A DNA stretch of 64,000 nt from Flavivirga sp. 57AJ16 (GTDB lineage Bacteria > Bacteroidota > Bacteroidia > Flavobacteriales > Flavobacteriaceae). Shown piece by piece: positions 1-8,973 of the stretch; the first letter of the stretch is position 1, and every line of letters begins with the position of its first letter. The notes below the pieces were generated by a model. That model saw only the letters and a list, made by a program, of their open reading frames with translations. It was not told the origin of the DNA and searched no databases. Position numbers and translations under genes: made by a program. The stretch spans positions 1-64,000 of the forward strand of contig NZ_JAQZAT010000020.1 in the NCBI RefSeq assembly GCF_028736925.1. The letters are read 5' to 3'.

Positions 1-485
1 AAGTTCAGTAAGGCATAAGGCACTATAAAAAACAGCATCCATCTTTCCTTTTTGTTCTTGATGATGTCATAGATGGTATACCCTAAATAGACCAATAGCG
101 TGACGCCTGCCAGGACTTCCCCTATAATCAACCATATGTTTTCGCCAAAGCCGTTGACGTCCTCTACGATCTGGAGCGTAATAAAAAACAAATAGGGAAT
201 AAAATAGAGAAGGTCCCTGAGTTGAAATTTATCTTGATTGGAATTGTGATACTTTATTAGTAAAAAGAAGAGTGTGATGATCAATGGGGATTGGAAAAAA
301 TACCAATTAACATTAGGAAAAAACAGATTGAAATCATCATCTCCGATAACATTCAAAAGCAATGCAATGATTGAACCTAAAAGTAGCAGGAAATTTACCC
401 GCTTGTAACTTTCCCGCTTGACGAGCAGGACACTCAAAAGGAACAGGCCCTGGATCAGGGCGATTATCTGGATTATATTTAACAT
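1..485 (-). CDS. Partial membrane protein, probably sensor part of an AraC-type regulator
   Basis: An open frame on the minus strand starts with ATG at 485 and runs off the left edge, giving 161 residues without a stop. The protein begins MLNIIQIIALIQGLFLL and shows about six hydrophobic stretches (residues about 1-22, 32-48, 62-80, 92-110, 118-138 and 150-161). Flavobacterial AraC-family regulators often have such a multi-span N-terminal half followed by a cytoplasmic helix-turn-helix domain, so that is the likely identity, but the DNA-binding part lies outside the window. Codon use (many CTG, ATC, CAG, GTC) is richer in G and C than the genes that follow, so it may belong to a different neighbourhood. 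The reading frame is well supported; the family assignment is an inference. Confidence 0.6.
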   Translation of the reverse strand, partial: MLNIIQIIALIQGLFLLSVLLVKRESYKRVNFLLLLGSIIALLLNVIGDDDFNLFFPNVNWYFFQSPLIITLFFLLIKYHNSNQDKFQLRDLLYFIPYLFFITLQIVEDVNGFGENIWLIIGEVLAGVTLLVYLGYTIYDIIKNKKERWMLFFIVPYALLN

Positions 486-1267
486 AAATAACGGGGCACT
501 TTCTGCAAAAGGGCTAAAATAATTCAAAAAAAACTAAAAAGGAATGATAATTTATTAAAAAGCACCAAAACCTAGTACCATAGTTGGCCCGATCGCCGAT
601 CGGTTTTCCTGAACTGCCCTGTACGTGTTTCAGGTTCATTTTATAGATTGGATAACGAAAATTTTTGCGGATGATTGTTTATGGCCTTCAATATTTTGGT
701 TGAAACAAATAGGGTGGTCGGAAAAGGTCGATTTATCACATCTCTTTGACGAGCTTCTTTTAATAGGGTTTAAGCTATTTTACGAGGAATTAATTCCTTT
801 GTATTTCATAATATTGCATTTAATTAAAGTTAATCAGAGCAAAAGCGACCTATTAGGTTACCTGTTCTTGAAAAAAACAACGTCACTTTTTGATTAAAAC
901 GGGTTCAACAAAAGTAAACCATTTCACCAATTCAATGGAAGTAAAAGATGGGAACTGGATTCGGACCTATGTGGGCGTTTAGACTTCATTGCAGTATCAT
1001 ATAAATGATAAAAATTTCAAAGAACTCAATGCTGGGTTAATCTGCTATTGTTGATTTTTTCTTCGAATGGAAGCCAATAATATTTACTATAAAATTTATT
1101 TATTATAGGCATTGAAACACTTTGGGTTTTTGGGGCTTAATTATCTAAATAAAATTATAAACCACCCTTTGTTGGTTAGTTATACCCTTATAGTTGTTTG
1201 CATGTAATTGTAATTTTGTTTTAACTAATTTTGTTAAACAAATTGTTATATAAATTATTTTTAAAAT
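486..1267. other. Long stretch without a convincing gene, upstream of kduI
   Basis: About 780 bases with no gene I can defend. A 90-codon frame from a GTG at 625 to 897 on the plus strand has a hydrophobic, unrecognised product and no clear ribosome binding site; it could be a remnant. The last 100 bases are very AT-rich and contain the symmetrical stretch TTTGTTAAACAAA (1230-1242), about 25 bases before the kduI start, which could be part of its promoter or an operator. Confidence 0.4.
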
Positions 1268-2110
1268 ATGAATACCAACTATGAAGTACGTTATGCATCT
1301 TCTCCAAACGATGTAAAATCGTATGACACACAAAAGCTAAGAGATCATTTTTTAATAGAAAATTTAATGGAACCCGATGTTGTTAATTTGGTTTACACAC
1401 ATTATGATAGATATATAGCAGGAAGTGCTGTTCCGGTTCAAAAACCATTAATTTTAGAAAGTGTAGATACGTTGAAAGCAAGCTATTTCTTGGAACGTAG
1501 GGAATTAGGTGTTATTAACGTTGGAGGAAAAGGAACGATATCTGTAGATGGTACCGATTATGAGTTGAACCACAAAGAAGCATTGTATATTGGTAAAGGT
1601 CATAAAAGTGTTGTGTTTTCTAGTGACTCTAAAAATGAACCAGCAAAATTCTATTTAAATTCAACACCAGCACATAAAGCTTATCCCAACAAAAAAATAG
1701 GTGTAAATGATGTAGAAACAATTGAATTGGGGACACCAGAAACTGCAAATGCACGTACTTTAAGAAAGTATATTGTAAATAGTGTTGTGGATGTATGCCA
1801 GCTTCAAATGGGAATGACCACATTAAAAGCAGGAAGCTCATGGAATACTATGCCAGCTCACGTACATGACAGACGAATGGAAGTGTATTTTTATTTTGAA
1901 GTACCAGAAGATCAGGCGGTTTGTCACTTTATGGGGCAACCACAGGAAACCAGACATATATGGATGGGGAACAATCAAGCTGTTATTTCACCACCATGGT
2001 CTATTCACTCGGGGTCTGGTACAAGTGGTTATTCTTTTATCTGGGGTATGGCAGGTGAAAATTTAGACTATGGTGACATGGATCATTGTAAAATAAACGA
2101 ATTAAAATAA
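1268..2110 (+). CDS. kduI: 5-dehydro-4-deoxy-D-glucuronate isomerase (KduI)
   Basis: Cytoplasmic isomerase that converts 5-keto-4-deoxyuronate, the rearranged form of the unsaturated uronic acid released from lyase products, to 2,5-diketo-3-deoxygluconate. Length (280 residues) matches the family. The cupin metal site is visible as His198, His200, Glu205 (PAHVHDRRMEVYFYF) and His247 (PPWSIHSG), in the same order and spacing as the zinc ligands of E. coli KduI. It is followed after 17 bases by the next enzyme of the pathway, and together they imply that the lyases and GH88 downstream feed uronate into this route. The start at 1268 is the first ATG and gives the usual N-terminus. High confidence. 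Confidence 0.95.
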   Translation: MNTNYEVRYASSPNDVKSYDTQKLRDHFLIENLMEPDVVNLVYTHYDRYIAGSAVPVQKPLILESVDTLKASYFLERRELGVINVGGKGTISVDGTDYELNHKEALYIGKGHKSVVFSSDSKNEPAKFYLNSTPAHKAYPNKKIGVNDVETIELGTPETANARTLRKYIVNSVVDVCQLQMGMTTLKAGSSWNTMPAHVHDRRMEVYFYFEVPEDQAVCHFMGQPQETRHIWMGNNQAVISPPWSIHSGSGTSGYSFIWGMAGENLDYGDMDHCKINELK

Positions 2111-2127
2111 TTAATAAAAGATATAAA

Positions 2128-2919
2128 ATGTCAATAAATTTATTTGATTTAACAGGAAAAATAGCCTTGGTAACCGGAGGTGTTCATGGGTTAGGTATGG
2201 CAATGGCCAAAGGCTTAGGTAATGCAGGAGCTACCATCATTGTTAATAACAACTCAAATGATGCTTTAAATGAAGCTGTAAAAGAATATAGATCTTGTGG
2301 TTTAAATGCATATGGTTATGTATTTGATGTTACAGATGATAGAGCTGTTGAAGATGCTATAGCAAAGATTGAAACTGAAGTTGGCCCTATAGATATTTTA
2401 GTAAACAATGCTGGTATTATTAAAAGAATTCCAATTGTTGAAATGGAAACTAAAGATTTTGAATTAGTTGTAAAAGTAGATTTAGTTGGACCATTCATAG
2501 TATCTAAATATGTTGCTAAAGGTATGATAAAGCGTGGTGGTGGGAAAATTATAAATATTTGTTCTATGATGAGTGAATTAGGTAGGGATTCTGTTAGTGC
2601 TTATGCCGCAGCAAAAGGTGGTTTAAAAATGCTAACACGTAGTATGGCAACAGAATGGGCTAAATTTAACATCCAAACAAATGGGATTGGTCCTGGTTAT
2701 TTTGCTACAAGTCAAACGGAACCTATAAGAGTAGATGGGCATCCATTTAACGAATTTATTATGGGTCGCACACCAGCCGGACGTTGGGGTAACCCTGAAG
2801 ACTTACAAGGTGCTGCCATCTTTTTAAGCTCAAAAGCTAGTGATTTTGTTAACGGACATATTGTATATGTTGATGGGGGTATATTAGCTACAATTGGAAA
2901 ACCGTCAAACGAGAATTAA
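2128..2919 (+). CDS. kduD: SDR-family 2-deoxy-D-gluconate 3-dehydrogenase (KduD-like)
   Basis: Short-chain dehydrogenase of 263 residues expected to reduce 2,5-diketo-3-deoxygluconate to 2-keto-3-deoxygluconate with NAD(P)H. The Rossmann glycine motif TGGVHGLG lies near residues 16-23, NNAG is present in the middle, and the catalytic pair is Tyr159 and Lys163 in SAYAAAKGG. It lies 17 bases after kduI, probably in one transcript. Gluconate 5-dehydrogenases are close relatives, so the substrate is deduced mainly from the kduI neighbour. The enzymes that would finish the pathway (KDG kinase and KDPG aldolase) are not next to it. Confidence 0.88.
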   Translation: MSINLFDLTGKIALVTGGVHGLGMAMAKGLGNAGATIIVNNNSNDALNEAVKEYRSCGLNAYGYVFDVTDDRAVEDAIAKIETEVGPIDILVNNAGIIKRIPIVEMETKDFELVVKVDLVGPFIVSKYVAKGMIKRGGGKIINICSMMSELGRDSVSAYAAAKGGLKMLTRSMATEWAKFNIQTNGIGPGYFATSQTEPIRVDGHPFNEFIMGRTPAGRWGNPEDLQGAAIFLSSKASDFVNGHIVYVDGGILATIGKPSNEN

Positions 2920-2934
2920 TAAATCTATACTGTT

Positions 2935-4110
2935 ATGAATAACATAAAACTAGTAGGGTGCTTAATTGGTTTCATAATTATTTCATCTTGTATTAAGAAA
3001 GAAAAACCAATAACGATTCTAGTTAAAAATACTCTTGACTTTAAACGTACTTTTGAAACTATTGAATTATCTAAAATAGATTTAAACGTTGTAGACCTTT
3101 CAAATATTGGGATTCTAAATACTGAAACAGGTCAACTTCAAATAACGCAGTTGGTTGATAATGAAGGGGATGGTGTTATGGATGTTATATTGTTCCAACC
3201 CATGATAAAAGGCCATTCAGAAATTACTTTTCAAATAGTTAATATTACAGAAACAGAACGACCCAAAGCCCAAGAATTATGCTATTCCCGTTTTGTGCCA
3301 GAGCGTACAGATGATTATACATGGGAAAACAATAAAGTAGCCTTTCGAGTTTATGGACCAACAGCTCAAAAAATGATTGAAGATAGCATTCCTGGTGGTA
3401 CTTTATCGAGCGGAGTTGATGCTTGGTTAAAAAGGGTTGAATACCCAATTATTAATAATTGGTATAAGAAAGAAACGGAGACCGATGGAACTTATCATGA
3501 AGATACTGGTGAAGGCCTAGATAATTTTCATGTAGGAGTAAGTCGAGGTGTAGGTGGTATTGCTGTAAAAAGTGATAGTACTTATTACTTTTCTAAAAAT
3601 TATACCCAATGGCGTACCATAACTACAGGGCCCTTACGAACTAGTTTTTATTTGAAATATGAAAATTGGAATGCGGGTGTAAACATTGTTGAAGAGTCTA
3701 AAGTTATTAGTTTGGATTTAGGTCAAAATTTTTCAAAATTCACAACATCAATAAATGGTGTAAATCAAATCTCCGCAGGTTTGACTTTACATGAAAAAGA
3801 TGGTGTTATTTCTGGAGATACTGAAAACGGATGGCTAAGTTATTGGCAACCACACGCTAATTCTGAATTGGGTACTGCTATCATAGCACCTAAAGAGACT
3901 TTTGTTGGTTTTGAAAATTACGATATTGAAACTAAAGATTTAAGTAATGCTTATGCGCATTTAAATGTAAAAAACAACCAAGTGGTTTATTATGCGGGTT
4001 TTGGATGGAAAAAAAGCGGACAATTTAAAAATAAATCAATTTGGGAAGACTATCTAAATAAGTTTGCTAAACAAATTAACAACCCATTGGTTGTTACTAT
4101 AGTAAAATAA
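2935..4110 (+). CDS. DUF4861-like lipoprotein
   Basis: A 391-residue exported protein with a lipoprotein signal (IGFIIISSC, acylated Cys near residue 19). The rest is soluble and rich in beta-strand-like sequence with aromatic clusters (WENNKVAFRVYGP, WLSYWQPHANSELG, YYAGFGWKKSGQF). This pattern agrees with the DUF4861 proteins that often accompany kduI and kduD in Bacteroidota uronate loci; a lyase- or hydrolase-like role in processing unsaturated uronates has been guessed from context but I see no catalytic motif that proves it. It begins 15 bases after kduD and is probably co-transcribed. Family assignment is from memory of the sequence style and context, so moderate confidence. Confidence 0.65.
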   Translation: MNNIKLVGCLIGFIIISSCIKKEKPITILVKNTLDFKRTFETIELSKIDLNVVDLSNIGILNTETGQLQITQLVDNEGDGVMDVILFQPMIKGHSEITFQIVNITETERPKAQELCYSRFVPERTDDYTWENNKVAFRVYGPTAQKMIEDSIPGGTLSSGVDAWLKRVEYPIINNWYKKETETDGTYHEDTGEGLDNFHVGVSRGVGGIAVKSDSTYYFSKNYTQWRTITTGPLRTSFYLKYENWNAGVNIVEESKVISLDLGQNFSKFTTSINGVNQISAGLTLHEKDGVISGDTENGWLSYWQPHANSELGTAIIAPKETFVGFENYDIETKDLSNAYAHLNVKNNQVVYYAGFGWKKSGQFKNKSIWEDYLNKFAKQINNPLVVTIVK

Positions 4111-4154
4111 AAAAAATATTTTTTTAGATTTTTTAGGTCGTTTTTTAGAAATGA

Positions 4155-4250
4155 TACCAAATAAACTTCAAAATAACTGGTTAAATCCGTTTAGCTCACT
4201 ATTTTTTATTTTTATAATTGGTGTTCATGAATCTTCGATTTCTATTTCCT
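4155..4250 (+). repeat. Single end of the dispersed palindromic element seen at 19917-20519
   Basis: This stretch begins TACCAAATAAACTTCAAAATAAC and contains GTGTTCATGAATCTTCGAT. The reverse complement of 20436-20519 reads in the same order: 24 bases are identical between 4220-4243 here and 20436-20459 there, and the outer end (4155-4178) matches 20496-20519 with few changes. Only one end is present here, so this looks like a partial or solo copy of the element. Confidence 0.7.
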
Positions 4251-4274
4251 TTATATTTTCAATAAAAAAATCAT

Positions 4275-4307
4275 ATTAAGACAGCAATTTTTAATTGCTG
4301 TCTTAAT
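4275..4307. terminator. Perfect 15-bp hairpin after the kduI operon
   Basis: The arms 4275-4289 and 4293-4307 are perfectly complementary (outer bases ATTAAGACAGCAATT) around a TTT loop. It lies after the lipoprotein gene and before the regulator gene. The 3' side has no long U tract, so it may act as a terminator in either direction or as a transcript-stabilising stem. Confidence 0.55.
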
Positions 4308-4405
4308 CATTTACAGAAACTTAAAACTGGAAAACATTACCATTAATCAAATACTGGAATGCTTATAGAATTTGGCAAAATAAAAACATTAAATTATTAA
4401 TTGAT

Positions 4406-4569
4406 TGTCCGTAATTTGTCATAAACCTAAAAATATATTGATTTTGCCATCCCGAGGCAACGAGGGATCTCGAGGGACCCCATTGATTATCAACAGATTC
4501 CCTGCCTGCCGGCAGGCAGGTTCACTTCGTTCTGAATGACAAAAATATCATTATGTATGATTACGGACA
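4406..4569. repeat. MITE-like palindromic element with TGTCCGTAAT ends
   Basis: The 10-base sequence TGTCCGTAAT at 4406-4415 recurs inverted at 4560-4569, bounding 164 bases without coding potential. Inside is the perfect 20-base palindrome at 4501-4520 (CCTGCCTGCC and its complement) and low-complexity text of the kind spread through flavobacterial genomes (GAGGGATCTCGAGGGA; ACTTCGTTCTGAATGAC). It could be a small non-autonomous transposable element or a dispersed extragenic palindrome. No transposase is present. Confidence 0.5.
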
Positions 4570-4622
4570 TTCAGAAATTATTATATTAGTTTCAATATTT
4601 ATAGTCTTTCACTAATTCATGT

Positions 4623-7600
4623 ATGAATTTTAAAAAATATATAGTTTTATTCCTTTTTTATTTTGTTGCCAGTTTTGTATTTGCTCAAGAACAAGAGAAC
4701 AATTATGAAGCTTTAAAATTCAAAAACCTTTCTGTTAAAGAGGGTTTGTCTCAAAGTTCTGTATTAAGTATAATACAAGACAAAAAAGGTTTTTTATGGT
4801 TTGGAACTCGAGATGGACTAAATAAGTATGATGGAAATGAGTTTAAAGTTTTTAGACAAAACCCTCAAGATAGTACCAGCCTAAGTAATAATTTTATAAA
4901 AATATTATATGAAGATACAAAAGGTAATTTATGGGTAGGGACTGTAGATGGCCTAAATAAATATCAACCTGAATCAGATTCATTTAAAAAATACTTTATA
5001 AAGGGATATAAAAATAGCAACGAGAGCAATGTTATTTGGGATATAATAGAAGATAGTGGAGGTTATTTGTGGATAGGTACTGAAGCAGGGTTAAAAAAGT
5101 TTCATATTGAAACAGATTCATTTGTTGAATTAAATCATGCAAGTACATTATTAAAATCACCAATACGATCTTTATTGATCGTTGATAAAAATCAATTATG
5201 GATTAAAACCACTGATCAGGTTGGAGTTTATAATATGAAAACGTATAATGTTAAGCTGTCTTCATATAAAGAAAATTATTTAAAAGAACTTATTAAGAGT
5301 AGCGTTTCTGTATTGTACCAGGACCAGAAAAAAAATATTTGGCTTGGTTTTAATAGCGGATTAGCTATGTTAAATAAACGAAATAATAAGTTTGAGTATT
5401 TTGTTTTAAAATCAAACGAAGAAAGTCCAATTACAGGAGAAGTTCGTACTATCTGGGAAGATTATTTAGGGAATTTGTGGGTAGGCACATATAATGGCCT
5501 TTATATATTAAACCCTGATAGGTCTAGAATATCTCGGTTTATGCACGATGAGAATAATTCAAATAGTTTAAGTCAAAATTCTATTTATAAAATTTATGAA
5601 GATATTAAGGGCGATATTTGGATTGGTACTTATGCTGGGGGAGTAAGCTACTATGATAGGAGTTTTGATGTGTTTAAACACTTTCCTTCGGGAACTAATA
5701 ATACAAAACTTAATTATAAGGTAGTAAGTTCTATTGTAGAAGATGAAAATAATAATTTATGGATCGGTACCGAAGGTGGGGGTATAAATTTTTATGATAG
5801 TAATAAGGGCATTTTTAAATACTATACCAGTAATTCTAACGATTCAAATTCTCTAAGCGCCAATAATGTTAAAGCAATTATTCAAGATCATGCTGGTAAT
5901 TTTTGGATTGGAACACATGATGGAGGACTCAATTTTTTAAATCCGAATAAGCGACCGTTTAAATTTATAAAATACTTAAATAATCCTAATAGATTAAATA
6001 GTCTAAGTAATAATCGAGTTATATCTTTATTTGAAGATTGTCAACATAATATATGGATAGGTACTAGCGGAGGCGGGTTAAATGTTTTGAATAATAAAAC
6101 GAAAACCATAACACCAATAGTGGATAATAAAAATGTATTAGGGGATATAGTACATGTTATAACTCAAACTTCAGATAAAAATCATCTTCTGTTAGGGGGT
6201 GGTAATGGATTAGCTAAGATTAACATAAATACAAATCAATTAGATTCCATTAATTATTTAGGAACAAATAAGACCGAACATAATTCAGGTGTTGTACTTT
6301 CTATTTATGAAGATAAAAATAATCATCTATGGATAGGTACGGAAGGGAATGGTTTGTTTTATTATAAAGGAGAGTCTTCTGAAACAACTAAATTTAATTC
6401 AAATAATGGATTGCCAAATGATGTTATTTATGGTATTGTTCCAGATAATAATAACCATATTTGGTTAAGTACAAATAATGGGTTAAGTAGAATTAATTTA
6501 GAATCACTTAAGATTAAAAATTTTGATGAGTCAGATGGTCTACAAGGTAATGAGTTTAACTATGGTGCTTATTTAAAAAATAAAAAAGGTGAGCTGTTAT
6601 TTGGTGGAGCAAATGGATTTAATCTATTTAACCCAAGTGAGATTATTGAAAATACTTTTGTACCACCTGTAACTATAACGTCATTTAACGTTAATAATAA
6701 ACCCTATATAAAAATAACAGATTCCACAAAAAAAATAATCCTCAAACATACTCAGAATGTTTTTAATTTCGATTTTGTAGCGACAAGCTACTCTCAACCA
6801 AATAAAAATCAATATGCATATAAGCTAGAAGGGTTTGACAAAGAATGGAATTACATTGGTAATAAAAAATCTGCAACTTATACTAATTTAGATGATGGTG
6901 ATTATGTTTTTAAGGTAAAGGCATCTAACAATGATGGTTTATGGAATGAAAAAGGGGCCTCTATACCAATTACTATCTTACCAGCTCCATGGCAAACTTG
7001 GTGGGCGTATCTATTATATACTTTACTATTTATAGGTGTAATCTTAATTTTTAGAAAATATAGTTTAATAAGAATAAGAGAACGAAATGAGTTAAAACAA
7101 GAACGTCTTGAGAAAGAAAGAATTGAAGAGGTGAATAAATTGAAACTGGAGCTATTTACAAATATTTCTCACGATTTTAGAACACCTCTTACCTTAATTC
7201 TGGGCCCTTTAGAACGTCTGTTGAAGGTTGATAATAAAGATAACTTTATTAAAGAACAGCATGAAATTATGTACAGAAATGCCAGTACATTAATGGAATT
7301 AATAAACCAATTGCTGGATTTTAGAAAAAGTGAATCTGGTAAATTACAATTATGCGCATCTAAAAAAAATATTGTACCATTTGTAAATGACATAAAGTTA
7401 GCTTTTGAAGGATTAGCTAGAAGCAAGAATATAGATTTTACATTAAAAGCCTCCAATGATGTTATTGATGTATGGTTTGACCAGACCAAACTCAAAAAAA
7501 TCATATTTAATCTACTCTCTAACGCCTTTAAGTTTATAGGAGAAGAAGGTGAGATCTCAATAGATATTTCCACAGAAGATAAGCTTAAAAAAGAGGGTTC

Positions 7601-8732
7601 ATTCAATTATGTAAAAATTAAGGTGTCAGATAACGGGAAAGGAATTTCAAAAGCAAATAGGAAATTTATTTTTGATAGATTCTACCAGCTAGGAGAGCGT
7701 TCTGGTACGGGTATAGGTCTAGCTTTAACCAAAAATCTTGTTGAATTACACCAAGGTTTTATTAAAGTTAAAAGTCATGAAAATAAAGGGACTACTTTTA
7801 TTGTGCAATTACCTTTAGGAAAAGAACATTTAAGTAAGGAAGAAATTGTTGATGATACAATAAAATCCGAACAGGATACTTTCTATAATATTGAAAAAGC
7901 TGCTTATGTAGAAAAGGAAATTATTGCTTTAAAAAAGCAAAATAATAATCAAGATATAAGTATTGATAATACTTTACCATCTATTTTAATTGTAGAGGAT
8001 AATGTGGAGGTGAGAACATTTATTACATCAATTTTTAAAGGAAAATATAATGTTTTTGATGCAGAAAATGGTAAAGATGCTATTGAAATAGCTAAATCGC
8101 AGGATATAAACTTAATTATTAGTGATATTATGATGCCAGTAATGGATGGTGTTGAAATGTGTAATGAGTTAAAAACGAATATAAAAACCAGTCATATTCC
8201 TGTAATATTATTAACGGCAAAAACATCTCAAGAAGCCAAAAAAACAGGTTACCAAATAGGCGCAGATGCTTATATAACCAAACCGTTTGATGCTAACATA
8301 TTAGAGATAAGAGTTGTAAATTTATTAAAATCCAGAAAAAGCTTAATTGATAAATTTAAAAAAGAAATCATTCTTCAGCCTAAAGAGCTTACGGTAACTT
8401 CTGCCGATGAAATGTTCTTACAAAAAGCCATAGATATTCTAGAACAAAATTTATCTAACCCAGAGTTTGGAATAGCAAATTTTATAGAAGACATGGGGGC
8501 GAGTCGTTCTGTTTTATACAGAAAATTAAAAGCATTAACTGGTCAGTCTATTTCAGAATTCATAAAAAATATAAAATTAAAAAGAGCTGCACAATTAATA
8601 AAACAAACGGATATGAGCATTTCAGAAATTGCATTCGATTTAGGTTTTAATGACTTAAAGCATTTTAGAAAATCATTCAAAAAAGCATTTAACACCCTCC
8701 CTTCTCAATATAGAGATAGTACTTCCATTTAG
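4623..8732 (+). CDS. Hybrid two-component system sensor/regulator (HTCS)
   Basis: A one-protein regulator of 1369 residues, typical of Bacteroidota PULs. In order: signal peptide (about 1-22); a long periplasmic beta-propeller region of repeated DxxGxLWxGT motifs (about 30-690); a Y_Y_Y-type domain (about 700-785); one membrane segment (about 795-817); histidine kinase with His850 in ISHDFRTPL and ATP-binding motifs DNGKGIS and GTGIGLAL; receiver domain with acidic Glu1125/Asp1126, phospho-acceptor Asp1168 (SDIMMPVMDG) and the later Lys-Pro; and a C-terminal AraC-type helix-turn-helix (about 1265-1365). Such proteins bind an oligosaccharide in the periplasm and switch on the neighbouring susCD genes. 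Here the ligand is likely an unsaturated glycosaminoglycan fragment. It lies alone, 211 bases before susC. Confidence 0.95.
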   Translation: MNFKKYIVLFLFYFVASFVFAQEQENNYEALKFKNLSVKEGLSQSSVLSIIQDKKGFLWFGTRDGLNKYDGNEFKVFRQNPQDSTSLSNNFIKILYEDTKGNLWVGTVDGLNKYQPESDSFKKYFIKGYKNSNESNVIWDIIEDSGGYLWIGTEAGLKKFHIETDSFVELNHASTLLKSPIRSLLIVDKNQLWIKTTDQVGVYNMKTYNVKLSSYKENYLKELIKSSVSVLYQDQKKNIWLGFNSGLAMLNKRNNKFEYFVLKSNEESPITGEVRTIWEDYLGNLWVGTYNGLYILNPDRSRISRFMHDENNSNSLSQNSIYKIYEDIKGDIWIGTYAGGVSYYDRSFDVFKHFPSGTNNTKLNYKVVSSIVEDENNNLWIGTEGGGINFYDSNKGIFKYYTSNSNDSNSLSANNVKAIIQDHAGNFWIGTHDGGLNFLNPNKRPFKFIKYLNNPNRLNSLSNNRVISLFEDCQHNIWIGTSGGGLNVLNNKTKTITPIVDNKNVLGDIVHVITQTSDKNHLLLGGGNGLAKININTNQLDSINYLGTNKTEHNSGVVLSIYEDKNNHLWIGTEGNGLFYYKGESSETTKFNSNNGLPNDVIYGIVPDNNNHIWLSTNNGLSRINLESLKIKNFDESDGLQGNEFNYGAYLKNKKGELLFGGANGFNLFNPSEIIENTFVPPVTITSFNVNNKPYIKITDSTKKIILKHTQNVFNFDFVATSYSQPNKNQYAYKLEGFDKEWNYIGNKKSATYTNLDDGDYVFKVKASNNDGLWNEKGASIPITILPAPWQTWWAYLLYTLLFIGVILIFRKYSLIRIRERNELKQERLEKERIEEVNKLKLELFTNISHDFRTPLTLILGPLERLLKVDNKDNFIKEQHEIMYRNASTLMELINQLLDFRKSESGKLQLCASKKNIVPFVNDIKLAFEGLARSKNIDFTLKASNDVIDVWFDQTKLKKIIFNLLSNAFKFIGEEGEISIDISTEDKLKKEGSFNYVKIKVSDNGKGISKANRKFIFDRFYQLGERSGTGIGLALTKNLVELHQGFIKVKSHENKGTTFIVQLPLGKEHLSKEEIVDDTIKSEQDTFYNIEKAAYVEKEIIALKKQNNNQDISIDNTLPSILIVEDNVEVRTFITSIFKGKYNVFDAENGKDAIEIAKSQDINLIISDIMMPVMDGVEMCNELKTNIKTSHIPVILLTAKTSQEAKKTGYQIGADAYITKPFDANILEIRVVNLLKSRKSLIDKFKKEIILQPKELTVTSADEMFLQKAIDILEQNLSNPEFGIANFIEDMGASRSVLYRKLKALTGQSISEFIKNIKLKRAAQLIKQTDMSISEIAFDLGFNDLKHFRKSFKKAFNTLPSQYRDSTSI

Positions 8733-8973
8733 TAAATATTATATCTTAGTTCTTTATAAAACTTAAAATTTAAACTCAACATAAAACAAAGAAGCTCTTG
8801 TCGTAAATGTTTTTTATACAGGTGTTTACGCTATTCTGTGATTTTAGTTTGTTGGGTTTGTTTTAGGGAATGAACAGCTAACCACTGTTAAAAAAACGTT
8901 CTAGCCCCCTTATTTAGGACTGTTTCAAATTAATTTCGTCATTATGAAAGTGTATAACCTAACTGACAAGAGA

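Noticed and set aside
625-897. A 90-codon frame upstream of kduI
   Set aside because: GTG start, no ribosome binding site, unrecognised hydrophobic product and isolated position; kept only as part of the intergenic description.
7169-7606. A 145-codon open frame antisense to the histidine kinase domain of the HTCS
   Set aside because: Shadow of the kinase coding sequence; no signal, no family and no ribosome binding site.
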